This document shows positions 42,993 through 52,694 of a stretch of DNA of 64,000 nucleotides, one piece after another. The stretch is taken from the NCBI GenBank assembly GCA_963691775.1, contig OY829369.1, positions 2,046,001-2,110,000 of the forward strand, in the 5' to 3' direction. How positions within the stretch are numbered: the first letter of the stretch is position 1; every line of letters begins with the position of its first letter. The stretch comes from JAZBPO01 sp963691775. Lineage in GTDB: Bacteria > Pseudomonadota > Gammaproteobacteria > Pseudomonadales > Azotimanducaceae. A model generated the notes under the pieces. That model searched no databases. It saw only the letters and a program-made list of their open reading frames with translations, and was not told the DNA's origin. A program made the position numbers and the translations under genes.

Positions 42993-43643
42993 ATGTCGCA
43001 GACCCTTCGCGCCCTCTGGGCGGAGCATCGTTCAATCCTCTTTTTCGTGCTGCTCATGGTGGTGTTCCGCTCCAGCTGGGCGGACTGGAACGACGTTCCG
43101 AGCGGCTCCATGGAGCCCTCGATCCTCGTCGGGGACCGCATTCTGGTGGACAAGGCCGCCTACGACCTCCGCGTCCCCCTTTTCGGCCAGCGCCTGCTGA
43201 CCTTCGCGGATCCGGTCCGGGGAGACGTGGTGGTGTTCGAATCGGCCGCGGCCGACAAGCGGCTCGTGAAGCGCGTGATCGGCGTTCCGGGCGACGTAGT
43301 CGCCATGCGCGGCAACGCCCTCGTGCTGAACGGGGAGCCGCTCGCCTACCGCCTCGTCAGCCGCGCAGGCCACGGCGCCGTGTTCGAGGAAAGCCTGCCG
43401 GGCACGCCGCACGCAATCCGCCTCTCCGCTACGCCGTCACCGCGCGCCAGCTTCGACCCCGTCACCGTGCCCGCAGGCCACTACCTCGTACTCGGCGACA
43501 ACCGCGACAACAGCGCCGATTCGCGCGCATTCGGCTTCGTACCCCGCGAGGAGATCATCGGCCGCAGCGACCGCGTGGTGCTCTCCCTCGACTACGAGGC
43601 GTGGTTCACGCCGCGCTTCGAACGCTTCGGCGAGACGCTCTGA
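42993..43643 (+). CDS. lepB: Signal peptidase I
   Basis: 216 residues. A transmembrane segment (SILFFVLLMVVFRSSWA) precedes the S26 catalytic boxes: VPSGSMEPSILVGD with nucleophile Ser39, then RLVKRVIGVPGD with general base Lys93, and the C-terminal LGDNRDNSADSRAFG. It has one N-terminal helix rather than the two of E. coli LepB. It cleaves signal peptides of exported proteins at the periplasmic face of the inner membrane. ATG 42993 follows AGGAG at six bases. Whether it is the main or a second signal peptidase of the genome cannot be told. Confidence 0.93.
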   Translation: MSQTLRALWAEHRSILFFVLLMVVFRSSWADWNDVPSGSMEPSILVGDRILVDKAAYDLRVPLFGQRLLTFADPVRGDVVVFESAAADKRLVKRVIGVPGDVVAMRGNALVLNGEPLAYRLVSRAGHGAVFEESLPGTPHAIRLSATPSPRASFDPVTVPAGHYLVLGDNRDNSADSRAFGFVPREEIIGRSDRVVLSLDYEAWFTPRFERFGETL

Positions 43644-43646
43644 CGC

Positions 43647-45131
43647 ATGGGCGAGTCGGAGGGCGTCGGCGGGCCGGTCACCTACAGGGAAGCCGACGCA
43701 GCCTATTTCGAGGCGCGCGGCCTGCGGCGCCACGCAGGCGTCGTCTCGCTCTGGGCGCTCGCGGTCGGCGCGGTCATCTCAGGCCACTTCTCAGGCTGGA
43801 ATCTTGGCCTTTCGATTGCCGGCTGGGGCGGGATGTTCGTCGCCACCTGCATCATCGCGGTCATGTACCTCGGACTGACCTTCTCCATCGCCGAGATGGC
43901 GCCGGCATTGCCCCACACCGGCGGCGCCTATTCCTTTGCGCGCACGGCGCTGGGTCCCTGGGGCGGCTTCCTCACCGGCCTTTCGGAGAACGTCGAATAC
44001 GTTCTCGTACCGGGCGTGATCGTGTTCTTCATCGGCAGCTATCTGACCGGCATCTTCGGCACGGACCCTGCCCTGCAGCCGCTGTGGTGGATCGCGGGGT
44101 ACGTGCTCTTCGTGGCCCTGAACGTGCTCGGCGTCGAACTCTCCTTTCGCGTCACCGTCACGGTCACCCTCTTTGCCCTAGCCTGCCTGACCGTGTTCTG
44201 GATCAGCGCCTTTCCGAGCTCGGACTTCGAGCGCTACGCGCTCGACATCGGTCCCGGCGGGGTCCATCTACCGGAGGGCGGTGGTCCGTTTCTGCCAAAC
44301 GGGATCGCCAGCGTCTTCGCGGCGCTGCCGTTCGCAGTCTGGCTGTTCCTTGCCGTGGAGCAGGTGCCACTCGCTGCCGAGGAAAGTCACGATCCGCGAC
44401 GCGACATGCCGCGCGGCATTGTCGCCGCGATGTTCACGCTCCTGCTGTCGGCATTTCTGGTGCTCTGGTTGAACCCTTCCGTGCCCGGCGTCGGATCTTT
44501 CGCGCTCAGCAGCTCGGGCGAGCCTCTGCTGGACGCGCTGCGCGCGCTGTACGGCGGCACCGCCGCCACGACCCTTGCGCTGGTCGCGGTCACCGGCCTG
44601 ATCGCGTCCTTCCACACGATCATCTACGCCAAGGGGCGGCAGATCTATTCGCTGTCGCGCGCTGGCTACTTCCCGACGGCTTTGTCGCTCACACATGGCC
44701 GCCACAAGACGCCCCACGTTGCCATGATCAGCGGCTCGCTCCTCGCCCTGTGCGTGCTCTTCGTGCTCTGGTTCGGCCTCGGCGCCGAGGCGGGCGGCGT
44801 GGTGATCGGCGGGACGCTGCTCAACATGGCCGTCTTCGCGGCCATGTTTTCCTACATCATGCAGGCGCTGGCGTTCATTCAATTGCGCCGCAGGCTGCCC
44901 GACATCGAGCGTCCCTTCGTGAGTCCGCTGGGGATGGCAGGGCCGATCCTCACGATCATGATCGGCGCGCTGACGCTCTGCTTCCAGCTCACGGACCCCG
45001 TCTATCGTCAGGGCGTGCTCGGCGTCGCGGTCTGGTTCGCTGCCGGCGTGGCGTGGTTCGCAGTGGTCGGGCGCCATCGCCTGGTGCTGTCGCCGGAGGA
45101 GGCGTTCGCCCTCGACCACGACGCCGGCTGA
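43647..45131 (+). CDS. APC-family permease, ethanolamine permease type
   Basis: 494 residues with about 12 hydrophobic segments. VVSLWALAVGAVISGHFSGWNLGL is the TM1 motif of the APC superfamily, here with the GHFSGWN variant typical of ethanolamine permeases, followed by MAPALPHTGGAYSFARTAL and FLTGLSENVEYVLVPG. EQVPLAAEESHDPRRDMPRG in the loop after TM6 also matches this group. It would import ethanolamine or a related amine with a proton. ATG lies three bases after the lepB stop. No ethanolamine ammonia-lyase genes are in the window; the convergent aldehyde dehydrogenase could in principle serve an amine-derived aldehyde. Confidence 0.85.
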   Translation: MGESEGVGGPVTYREADAAYFEARGLRRHAGVVSLWALAVGAVISGHFSGWNLGLSIAGWGGMFVATCIIAVMYLGLTFSIAEMAPALPHTGGAYSFARTALGPWGGFLTGLSENVEYVLVPGVIVFFIGSYLTGIFGTDPALQPLWWIAGYVLFVALNVLGVELSFRVTVTVTLFALACLTVFWISAFPSSDFERYALDIGPGGVHLPEGGGPFLPNGIASVFAALPFAVWLFLAVEQVPLAAEESHDPRRDMPRGIVAAMFTLLLSAFLVLWLNPSVPGVGSFALSSSGEPLLDALRALYGGTAATTLALVAVTGLIASFHTIIYAKGRQIYSLSRAGYFPTALSLTHGRHKTPHVAMISGSLLALCVLFVLWFGLGAEAGGVVIGGTLLNMAVFAAMFSYIMQALAFIQLRRRLPDIERPFVSPLGMAGPILTIMIGALTLCFQLTDPVYRQGVLGVAVWFAAGVAWFAVVGRHRLVLSPEEAFALDHDAG

Positions 45132-45134
45132 CCT

Positions 45135-45176
45135 GCGACGGACGACGGGCGACGGACGACGGGCGACGGACGACGG
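45135..45176. repeat. Three perfect tandem copies of a 14-bp unit
   Basis: GCGACGGACGACGG is repeated exactly three times head to tail at 45135, 45149 and 45163, followed by the start of another copy. It fills the gap between the convergent stops of the permease and the aldehyde dehydrogenase genes. Three identical copies suggest recent replication slippage. Confidence 0.85.
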
Positions 45177-45181
45177 GCGCG

Positions 45182-46573
45182 TCAGCCGACCTGCTCGCGG
45201 AGGTGGAAGGACCGCGGCCTCGTGAATGTGTCGAAGCCGAGCGCCGACAGTGATACGCCCCGGCCCGTATCCTTGGTTCCGGTCCACACAAGGTACGGAT
45301 CCAGGTAGTCCGCCCGATTCATGAACACCGTACCCGTATCGATGGATTCCCCGAGGCGTTCCGCGAGGTCGATGTCCTGCGTCCAGATCGACGCGGTGAG
45401 GCCGTAGCGGCTGTCGTTCATGCGCGCGAGGGCTTCTTCGTCCGAGGCGCAGGCCATGATTCCTGCCACCGGGCCGAAGTTCTCTTCCTGCATGAGCGCC
45501 ATGTCGTGATCGACGTCGACGAGCAACTGTGGCGCCGTCCAGACGCCACCCTCGGCGGCACGCGGAAAGCGCGCCGAGTCGACGAGGGTGCGTGCTCCGG
45601 CGGCCTCCGCTTCGGCGATCTGCTCCCGCACGAAAGCACCCGCTGACGGACGCAGCATCGGACCGAGCGTCGTGTCCTGCTCGCGCGGATCACCGAGCAC
45701 GTACGCTTCCGTGAAGGCAACGGCGCGCTCCACGAACTCGTCCATGCGGTCGCCATGGACGTAGATGCGCTCGATCCCGCAGCAGGACTGCCCCGAATTG
45801 AAGAAGACCCCGTCCAACAGGGCCGGCACGGTCGCTTCCAGATCCGCATCGGCGCGCACCCAGGCCGGGTCCTTGCCGCCCAGTTCGAGGCCGAGGGCGA
45901 TGAACTGTCCCGCAGCGGCCTGCTCGACGGCAGCCCCACCTTCCACCGAGCCGGTGAACACGCCTGCTCTCACGCGACCGCTGCCGAGCATACGCGCAGT
46001 CATCTCGTGGCCTGCGTGCAGATGCTGGAAGGCGCCCTCGGGCAGGCCCGCGGCGTCGAAGGCGCGCTGAAACTGCTCGGCAACCAGCGGCGTCTGACTG
46101 GAGTGCTTGAGAATGACGGGATTGCCGGCCAGGAGCGCAGGCACGATCGCATTCACCGCCGTGAGCCAGGGATAGTTCCAGGGCGCCATGACAAGCACCG
46201 GTCCCACCGGAAAGCGGCGCACGAAGCGGCGGAAGCCGGGTTTCTCCGGGACCTCGAGATCCGCAAGGCCCTGTTCCGCCAGCGCGCACATGGCACGCGT
46301 GCGCTCCTCTACACCGGCAAGCTCGCCCGCGCCGAAGCGGATCGGGCGACCAATCTGCAGGGCCAGTTCATCGACGAATCGCCGTTCCTCCGAGCGCAGA
46401 GCCTCGAGAAACCGCTCCATGGCTAAGCGCCGTTCGTCGAGGGGCACGCTTCGCCAGACGGGAAACGCCGCTTCGGCCCGATCGAATATCACGCCGACCG
46501 CTGCTGCGTCGGCCAGCGGTCGCTCGCAGAAGACTTCGCCGTCGATCGGCGAGACAGCGCGGAGCACGGACAC
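45182..46573 (-). CDS. NAD(P)-dependent aldehyde dehydrogenase
   Basis: About 463 residues. PVLVMAPWNYPWLTAVNAIVP and NPVILKHSSQTPLVAEQF form the cofactor fold; the conserved Glu lies in LGLELGGKDPAWV and the catalytic Cys in NSGQSCCGIERIYV; EENFGPVAGIMAC is the later signature. It oxidises an aldehyde to an acid with NAD(P)+. GTG 46573 is the likely start (GTG 46567 also possible), six bases after the stop of the GFA gene, so the two are probably co-transcribed. The substrate is uncertain; succinate-semialdehyde-like aldehydes are typical for relatives. Confidence 0.9.
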   Translation of the reverse strand: MSVLRAVSPIDGEVFCERPLADAAAVGVIFDRAEAAFPVWRSVPLDERRLAMERFLEALRSEERRFVDELALQIGRPIRFGAGELAGVEERTRAMCALAEQGLADLEVPEKPGFRRFVRRFPVGPVLVMAPWNYPWLTAVNAIVPALLAGNPVILKHSSQTPLVAEQFQRAFDAAGLPEGAFQHLHAGHEMTARMLGSGRVRAGVFTGSVEGGAAVEQAAAGQFIALGLELGGKDPAWVRADADLEATVPALLDGVFFNSGQSCCGIERIYVHGDRMDEFVERAVAFTEAYVLGDPREQDTTLGPMLRPSAGAFVREQIAEAEAAGARTLVDSARFPRAAEGGVWTAPQLLVDVDHDMALMQEENFGPVAGIMACASDEEALARMNDSRYGLTASIWTQDIDLAERLGESIDTGTVFMNRADYLDPYLVWTGTKDTGRGVSLSALGFDTFTRPRSFHLREQVG

Positions 46574-46578
46574 CCGGC

Positions 46579-46980
46579 TCAGGTCTTCTCGAGGGCAGGC
46601 ACGCCCTCCGGCAGTTCCACCCAGTTCTGCTTGGCGGAGCACCAGACGTTGAACTGCGGCGCGAACCCACTCGTGTCATCGAGCGTCCCGGTCTTCAGGA
46701 AGATCTGGTCCGCCATGGACGGCAGGGCCGAATAGATCGGCGAACCGCAGTCACCGCAGAACCAGCGTTCAACGTAGTTGCCCGAGTCCGTATCGCGGTC
46801 CACGTACTGCTTGGGCGTCCCGGTAAGCGTGAATCCGGCAATCGGCACGGCGGCGAGCGTGGAGAACGCAGACCCGGCCTGCTTCTGACAGTTCTTGCAG
46901 TGGCACACGCCCATCATCGTCGGCGCCTCCGCGAGCTCGTAGCGCACGGCGCCGCATAGACATCCACCTGTTTGCGACAT
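46579..46980 (-). CDS. GFA family protein (glutathione-dependent formaldehyde-activating type)
   Basis: 133 residues with the zinc-binding Cys pattern of the GFA/CENP-V fold: GGCLCGAVRYELAE, then CHCKNCQKQAGSAF, and FCGDCGSPIYSALP. ATG 46980 gives the CLCGAVRY motif near the N-terminus as in relatives; ATG 47001 is an alternative. The family includes S-hydroxymethylglutathione synthase and many uncharacterised small zinc proteins; the coupling to an aldehyde dehydrogenase fits an aldehyde-detoxifying role, but this is an inference. Confidence 0.88.
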   Translation of the reverse strand: MSQTGGCLCGAVRYELAEAPTMMGVCHCKNCQKQAGSAFSTLAAVPIAGFTLTGTPKQYVDRDTDSGNYVERWFCGDCGSPIYSALPSMADQIFLKTGTLDDTSGFAPQFNVWCSAKQNWVELPEGVPALEKT

Positions 46981-47166
46981 GGCCCAGTCCCCTCCAGACA
47001 TTTCCTTTGCTGCATATTTGGGCCATGCGCCGATTCGATGCAAGACGTGGCCACGCGCTCCGGTGACACCCCCGGCGTCAGCGGCACCACCGCACGGGTC
47101 GGGCGAGCGAGGCGCTTCACCCCGGGGGCACCCGCCAAGAAGAGGCGTCTGACGCCAGGGCAGGGG

Positions 47167-47958
47167 TCAGTCCCGGACCGGCCCTCGGCGCTTCCAACCC
47201 GAATAGTCGTCGAGCGCCGCTCGATAGGGCGCGATCCTCTCCGCGTCATAGGGCTTCAGATCGACCGGGATCATCCCGAGAAAGCGGAAGCCTTCCGGGG
47301 TCGGGTCGAGCTGGGCCGCAAGGAAGCGCACGCCGGCCGCCGCAGCCGCCTCGGCCGCTGCCGCGAAAGCTGGATCGTGCAGGCGACTCGGACGCAGTGC
47401 GCGGCCGTCCGTGCGCTGGAGGACGAAGAGCACGGTGGCGCGCCAGCCGGCCTCCACGTGCCGGGCGAGCTCACGCAGGTGGCCGGACGCGCGCTCACTC
47501 ACCGAGTCCGGGAAATAGGCGCGATCGTCCGGATAGACGAGATGGCAGTTCTTCACCTCTACCAGGTGATCCTGCGTACCGCTGCGCAGCAGCAGGTCAA
47601 TGCGTGAGCGCTCGCCGTAGCGAACCTCGGTCTCGAGCGACTGCCAGCGCTTCAGGCCCGGAATGAGGCGCGCCCGAACCAGCGCTTCAGCGATGCGATT
47701 GGGCACCACGGTATTTGCGCCCACGTAGCGACCCTCAAGCTCCATCAACTCGAGCGTCCAGCGCAGTTTGCGCTTGCTGCCCTCCGGTGCCGGCGAGATC
47801 CAGACCGGCGCGCCAGGTCGCACCAGGCCTTCCATGCGGCCGGGATTCACGCAGTGCGTCTTCACGACGGTGCCGTCGAGTTCGACGTCCGCTACGAAGC
47901 GATCGTAGCGCTGCACGAAGGTGGCGCGCCGCAGCGATTGGAGATGGGGGATGAGCAC
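47167..47958 (-). CDS. sfsA: SfsA family DNA/RNA nuclease
   Basis: 263 residues. FVQRYDRFVADVELDGTVVKTHCVNPGRM is the N-terminal OB-like domain with the characteristic C.NpGrM. The nuclease core has ERSRIDLLLRSGTQDHLVEVKNCHLV with the D...EvK catalytic residues, then YFPDSVSERASGHLRELA. SfsA was first linked to maltose metabolism in E. coli and is annotated as a sugar fermentation stimulation protein or nuclease. GTG 47958 lies six bases after the POT transporter stop. Confidence 0.92.
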   Translation of the reverse strand: MLIPHLQSLRRATFVQRYDRFVADVELDGTVVKTHCVNPGRMEGLVRPGAPVWISPAPEGSKRKLRWTLELMELEGRYVGANTVVPNRIAEALVRARLIPGLKRWQSLETEVRYGERSRIDLLLRSGTQDHLVEVKNCHLVYPDDRAYFPDSVSERASGHLRELARHVEAGWRATVLFVLQRTDGRALRPSRLHDPAFAAAAEAAAAAGVRFLAAQLDPTPEGFRFLGMIPVDLKPYDAERIAPYRAALDDYSGWKRRGPVRD

Positions 47959-47964
47959 GTCGGG

Positions 47965-49374
<1,410 letters not shown>

Positions 49375-49377
49375 GGC

Positions 49378-49917
49378 TCAGAGCACCTCGTAGTGCGCCT
49401 GCGCGCGTTCGATGAAGTCGGCCCAGTGCGGATACTCGGCCCATGCTTCTTCCGTCCAGATGGCCTCCAGATCGGCGCGAGCTTCAGACTCGGGCACCCC
49501 AAGGCGGATCGTCCGATAGAGATAGGTGAACGCTGATGCCCGAAAGTTCGCGAAGCAGTGCACGAGGGCCCGACGCTCGCCGCGCGCGTCCATGACCGCA
49601 AAGAAGAGATCCAGATCGGCGAGCGTCGGCGCCATCCAGTCGACCGGAATCTGCGTATAGCTGAGCCCTTCCTGGGCAACGAGAAAACCCTCGTTGGCAT
49701 TTCGCTCCGCATCGGCGATCGCAAGGTTCACGATCAGCCCGTAGCCCTCTGCCGCGAGCCGGGGAATCGCTTCGTCGTCCGGCTGCCCTGACGTCGAGAG
49801 CCATGTATCGACCTCGCGGAAATTGTAGATGCCCCCCTCGGGCGCATCGGTCTCGGCATGCGCCGACACCGCGCTGCACAGGGCGATCAGCAGGGCGCAG
49901 ATCCGGGTCGCGTTCAT
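49378..49917 (-). CDS. Exported PTP-like phosphatase family protein with a Cx4R loop
   Basis: 179 residues with a signal peptide (ICALLIALCSAVSAHA). The domain resembles the beta-lactamase-hydrolase-like/DSP fold: YNFREVDTWLSTSGQPDD, then YGLIVNLAIADAERN and the loop ALVHCFANFRASAFTYLYR. The P-loop is C121-x4-R126 without Gly, not the canonical HCx5R of tyrosine phosphatases, so phosphatase chemistry may be lost or altered. This shorter loop seems to be shared within a periplasmic subfamily that I recall only as uncharacterised. First gene of the operon with the POT transporter. ATG 49917 follows GAGG. Confidence 0.7.
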   Translation of the reverse strand: MNATRICALLIALCSAVSAHAETDAPEGGIYNFREVDTWLSTSGQPDDEAIPRLAAEGYGLIVNLAIADAERNANEGFLVAQEGLSYTQIPVDWMAPTLADLDLFFAVMDARGERRALVHCFANFRASAFTYLYRTIRLGVPESEARADLEAIWTEEAWAEYPHWADFIERAQAHYEVL

Positions 49918-50039
49918 CTTGGGTCCTCGTTGCGGCTGAGCGCTGCGAACCCTACCACCGGATCGGCACGCAAAGGCGCTGGGCCCACGCGGCGCCAGCG
50001 TGCAGACTCCCGCTCGCTGCCTGCCTTGAGGATGCATCG

Positions 50040-51701
50040 ATGTCGAACCGTCTCACGCGCCGCGCATTCATGGGCGGCCTCGCCGCCGGCTCTCTGCTCC
50101 CGTGGTGGCCGGCGCTCGGCGCCAACGACGCTGCCGCGAGCCAGGCAGCCTTCCCCTGGGGGGTAGCGAGCGGCGATCCCGACGCCCGCAGCGTGGTGCT
50201 GTGGACGCGCGTCGCAAGTCCGCGCCTCGAAGCTCGGGTGACCTGGACCCTCGCGGACGATCCGGCCTTCCTCTCAGTGCGTGCCCGCGGCGAGTTACGC
50301 ACGGACGTCGCACGTGACCACTCCGCGAAAGTCGTGGTGGAAGGCCTCGACGCAGGTCGCACCTACTACTACCGCTTTGCCCACGACGGCAGCGAATCCA
50401 TCATCGGCCGCACGCGCACCCTGCCCCTCGGCGCCGTCGACCGCTACGGCCTCGCGGTGGTGTCGTGCTCCAACTATCCGTTCGGCCACTTCAACGCCTA
50501 CGACGCCATCGCCATGGATGATGAGGTCGATCTCGTCCTCCACCTCGGCGACTACCTCTACGAGTACGGTGCCGACGAGTGGGGCAGCGAGACCGGCGCC
50601 GCTCTCGGCCGGGTGCATGCGCCGGCCCACGAGATCCTGAGTCTTTCCGACTACCGGATGCGCCACGGCCAGTACAAGGCGGAGCCGAACTCCATCCTCA
50701 TGCACGCAGCCCATCCGCTCATCGCCATCTGGGACGACCATGAGTCCGCGAACAATCCCTGGACCGGCGGCGCTCAGAATCATCAGGCGGACGAGGGCGC
50801 ATGGTCAGAACGGCGCCGTGATTCCCTGAAGGCGTACTACGAGTGGATGCCCATTCGCCCGGCCGCCGATCGAGCGCGCTACTGGCGCCATTTCCGTATC
50901 GGGGATCTGGCATCGATCGTGAGCCTGGAAACGCGGCACACGGGCCGGGCGGAACAGATCGACTATCTCGCGCACCTGTCCGTCGACTCCACGGCAGAGG
51001 ACATCGAGCGCTTCAGAGAGGACGTGCTCGCTGCGCCAGGACGCACGATGCTTTCGAGCGAGCAGGAAACCTTCCTCGCCGAAGCGCTGAAGGAAGCCAA
51101 GACCACCCAGCGGCCCTGGCGCATCCTCGCCAACCAGATTCCCATGGCGCGCGTGCACGTCCCGAATCTGCGCGGCGAGGAATTCGAACCGGTGCGCAGC
51201 GATCCCGAGCATCCGGAACATCGCCGCCTCGCACTGATGGCTGCTCTCGGCGATGCGGATCTGCCGATCTACCTCGACACCTGGGACGGCTATCCCTGGG
51301 CACGAGAGCGCCTCTACGAGCAGTGCCGCACGGCTGGCGTACAGGATCTGCTCGTGCTCACGGGGGACAGCCATGCGTTCTGGCTCAATGCCCTGCATGA
51401 CGCCGGCGGCGCACCGATGGGCGTCGAACTCGGGACCACCGGCGTCAGTTCACCGGGCGACTTTTCGGCCTTCGGCGCGGAGTTGAGTCCACACATGGAT
51501 CGACTCTTCGAGGCCCATAACCGCGAGGTGCTGTGGACGGACAACGGCCCCCGGGGTTGGCTGCGCGTGAATCTGACACCACAGGCGGCCACCGCCGATT
51601 TTCTCGGCGTCGATCGCGTCGACGGGCCGCAATACAACTCCTTCCTGGTTCGCCGGACGATCCTGACGCGCCGCGACGGTACGCTCGAGGTCGACGCCTG
51701 A
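50040..51701 (+). CDS. phoD: Alkaline phosphatase D (PhoD) family, Tat-exported
   Basis: 553 residues. The N-terminus TRRAFMGGLAAGSLLPWWPALG is a twin-arginine signal. FPWGVASGDPDARSVVLWTRV begins the N-terminal domain of PhoD, and the catalytic metallophosphoesterase residues lie in VLHLGDYLYEYG, AIWDDHESANNP and VLTGDSHAFWLN. PhoD is a phosphodiesterase/phosphatase with Fe and Ca that releases phosphate from extracytoplasmic esters. ATG 50040 has GAGG eight bases upstream. It is divergent from the PTP-like gene and is followed by a channel gene after 16 bases. No Pho box was recognised in the 122-base gap. Confidence 0.93.
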   Translation: MSNRLTRRAFMGGLAAGSLLPWWPALGANDAAASQAAFPWGVASGDPDARSVVLWTRVASPRLEARVTWTLADDPAFLSVRARGELRTDVARDHSAKVVVEGLDAGRTYYYRFAHDGSESIIGRTRTLPLGAVDRYGLAVVSCSNYPFGHFNAYDAIAMDDEVDLVLHLGDYLYEYGADEWGSETGAALGRVHAPAHEILSLSDYRMRHGQYKAEPNSILMHAAHPLIAIWDDHESANNPWTGGAQNHQADEGAWSERRRDSLKAYYEWMPIRPAADRARYWRHFRIGDLASIVSLETRHTGRAEQIDYLAHLSVDSTAEDIERFREDVLAAPGRTMLSSEQETFLAEALKEAKTTQRPWRILANQIPMARVHVPNLRGEEFEPVRSDPEHPEHRRLALMAALGDADLPIYLDTWDGYPWARERLYEQCRTAGVQDLLVLTGDSHAFWLNALHDAGGAPMGVELGTTGVSSPGDFSAFGAELSPHMDRLFEAHNREVLWTDNGPRGWLRVNLTPQAATADFLGVDRVDGPQYNSFLVRRTILTRRDGTLEVDA

Positions 51702-51717
51702 GCCCGGTGGAGGGGAC

Positions 51718-52149
51718 ATGGACGGACAATTGGTCATCGGCATCACCTGGACCTGCTTCACGATCGGCGTCGCGACCGCGTTCATCGGCTCCATGGCGGG
51801 TGCCGCCCAGTGGTGCGCTACGCGCATGGGCCGCTGGCCGCACTGGCTGCGCGACAACCTGCTGATCATGGTGTGCGTGATCTGGCTGCTGATGGGCGTG
51901 ATTGCTGTAGCCGCCTGCTGGGCGTGGCTGTTCCTGCGCACGGACGCGCTCTCCGACGCGACCACCGCGTTCTACTTCGCCCTCGTATGCATCACGACCG
52001 TGGGGTTCGGCGACATCATCCTGCCGGAGGAAACCCGCCTCCTTGCCGCGTTCTCGTCTGCGGGCGGCTTTGTGGTGTTCGGCCTGTACACGGCCGCGAT
52101 CTTCGAGGTCTATCGGAGCCTGCGCGGCACCGCTTCAGCGGACGGGTGA
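51718..52149 (+). CDS. Two-helix ion channel protein with K+ selectivity filter
   Basis: 143 residues. Hydrophobic segments at about 5-32 and 48-73 precede a pore helix and the filter CITTVGFGDIILPEE, with TVGFGD as in potassium channels, and a last helix (AAFSSAGGFVVFGLYTAAIFEVY). Three membrane helices plus the pore suggest a minimal Ion_trans_2 channel without cytosolic RCK or cyclic-nucleotide domains. Tetramer formation and K+ conduction are inferred from the filter. ATG follows GGAGGGG. Probably co-transcribed with phoD. Confidence 0.85.
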   Translation: MDGQLVIGITWTCFTIGVATAFIGSMAGAAQWCATRMGRWPHWLRDNLLIMVCVIWLLMGVIAVAACWAWLFLRTDALSDATTAFYFALVCITTVGFGDIILPEETRLLAAFSSAGGFVVFGLYTAAIFEVYRSLRGTASADG

Positions 52150-52159
52150 GGTCTGGGCT

Positions 52160-52660
52160 TCAGAGGCTCGGCGAGGAGGACCGGTGCTCCACGTCCCCTT
52201 CAGCATCAAGGCGCAGTCCCCGAGAACACTCCCGCCCTCTCCAGCGCGCGCCGCGATGCTCGATTGCGTGGATGAAGCCCGGCGATGATCTCCTCCAGAC
52301 CATGCGCCTCCCGGCCCCAGCGCAGCGTAGCTGCGGCGGCTTCCGCCACGAGCCCCCACTCGATCCGCCAAGGGGCGTACTTGAGTTCCAGGAGCCCCTG
52401 TCCTCCAGGAGGAACGAGCCCCTCGAAACAAGCGATGACCCCGTCCGCTCGATGTTCGAGCGCGAGCATGCCCTGGCCTCGGGTGTCGCAATTGCCGACC
52501 GTGACGCCGATCCAGACATGGATTTCCGCCGCGTCAGCCGCGGAGCCATCGCCGACGAGGTACGCGGCGAAGCCGTCGCCGTAGACATCGCCTACGCGTG
52601 GGCCCGGTTGATGCGCCGGCCACGGAGGCGCTCGGCCTTGAACGACAGGTGCGCGGTCAT
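52160..52660 (-). pseudogene. GNAT acetyltransferase gene interrupted by apparent frameshifts
   Basis: Starting at ATG 52660, the first frame reads MTAHLSFKAERLRGRRINRAHA then hits TAG. The +1 frame continues as a GNAT N-acetyltransferase: VYGDGFAAYLVGDGSA, QGMLALEHRADGVIACFEGL, IEWGLVAEAAAATLRWGREA and HPRNRASRRALERAG, before a TGA. A second shift near 52228 gives CSRGLRLDAEGDVEHRSS, which fits the expected C-terminus. Taken together this is one about 165-residue GNAT reading frame with two single-base shifts. It could be a decaying gene or contain sequence errors. It lies 34 bases downstream of the thiolase. Confidence 0.6.
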
Positions 52661-52694
52661 CGACGAGGCGAGCGATCGCGCACCGAACGCCGGA

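Noticed and set aside
45135..45176. Possible CRISPR or attachment-site repeat
   Set aside because: Only three 14-bp copies without spacers, no integrase and no tRNA adjacent.
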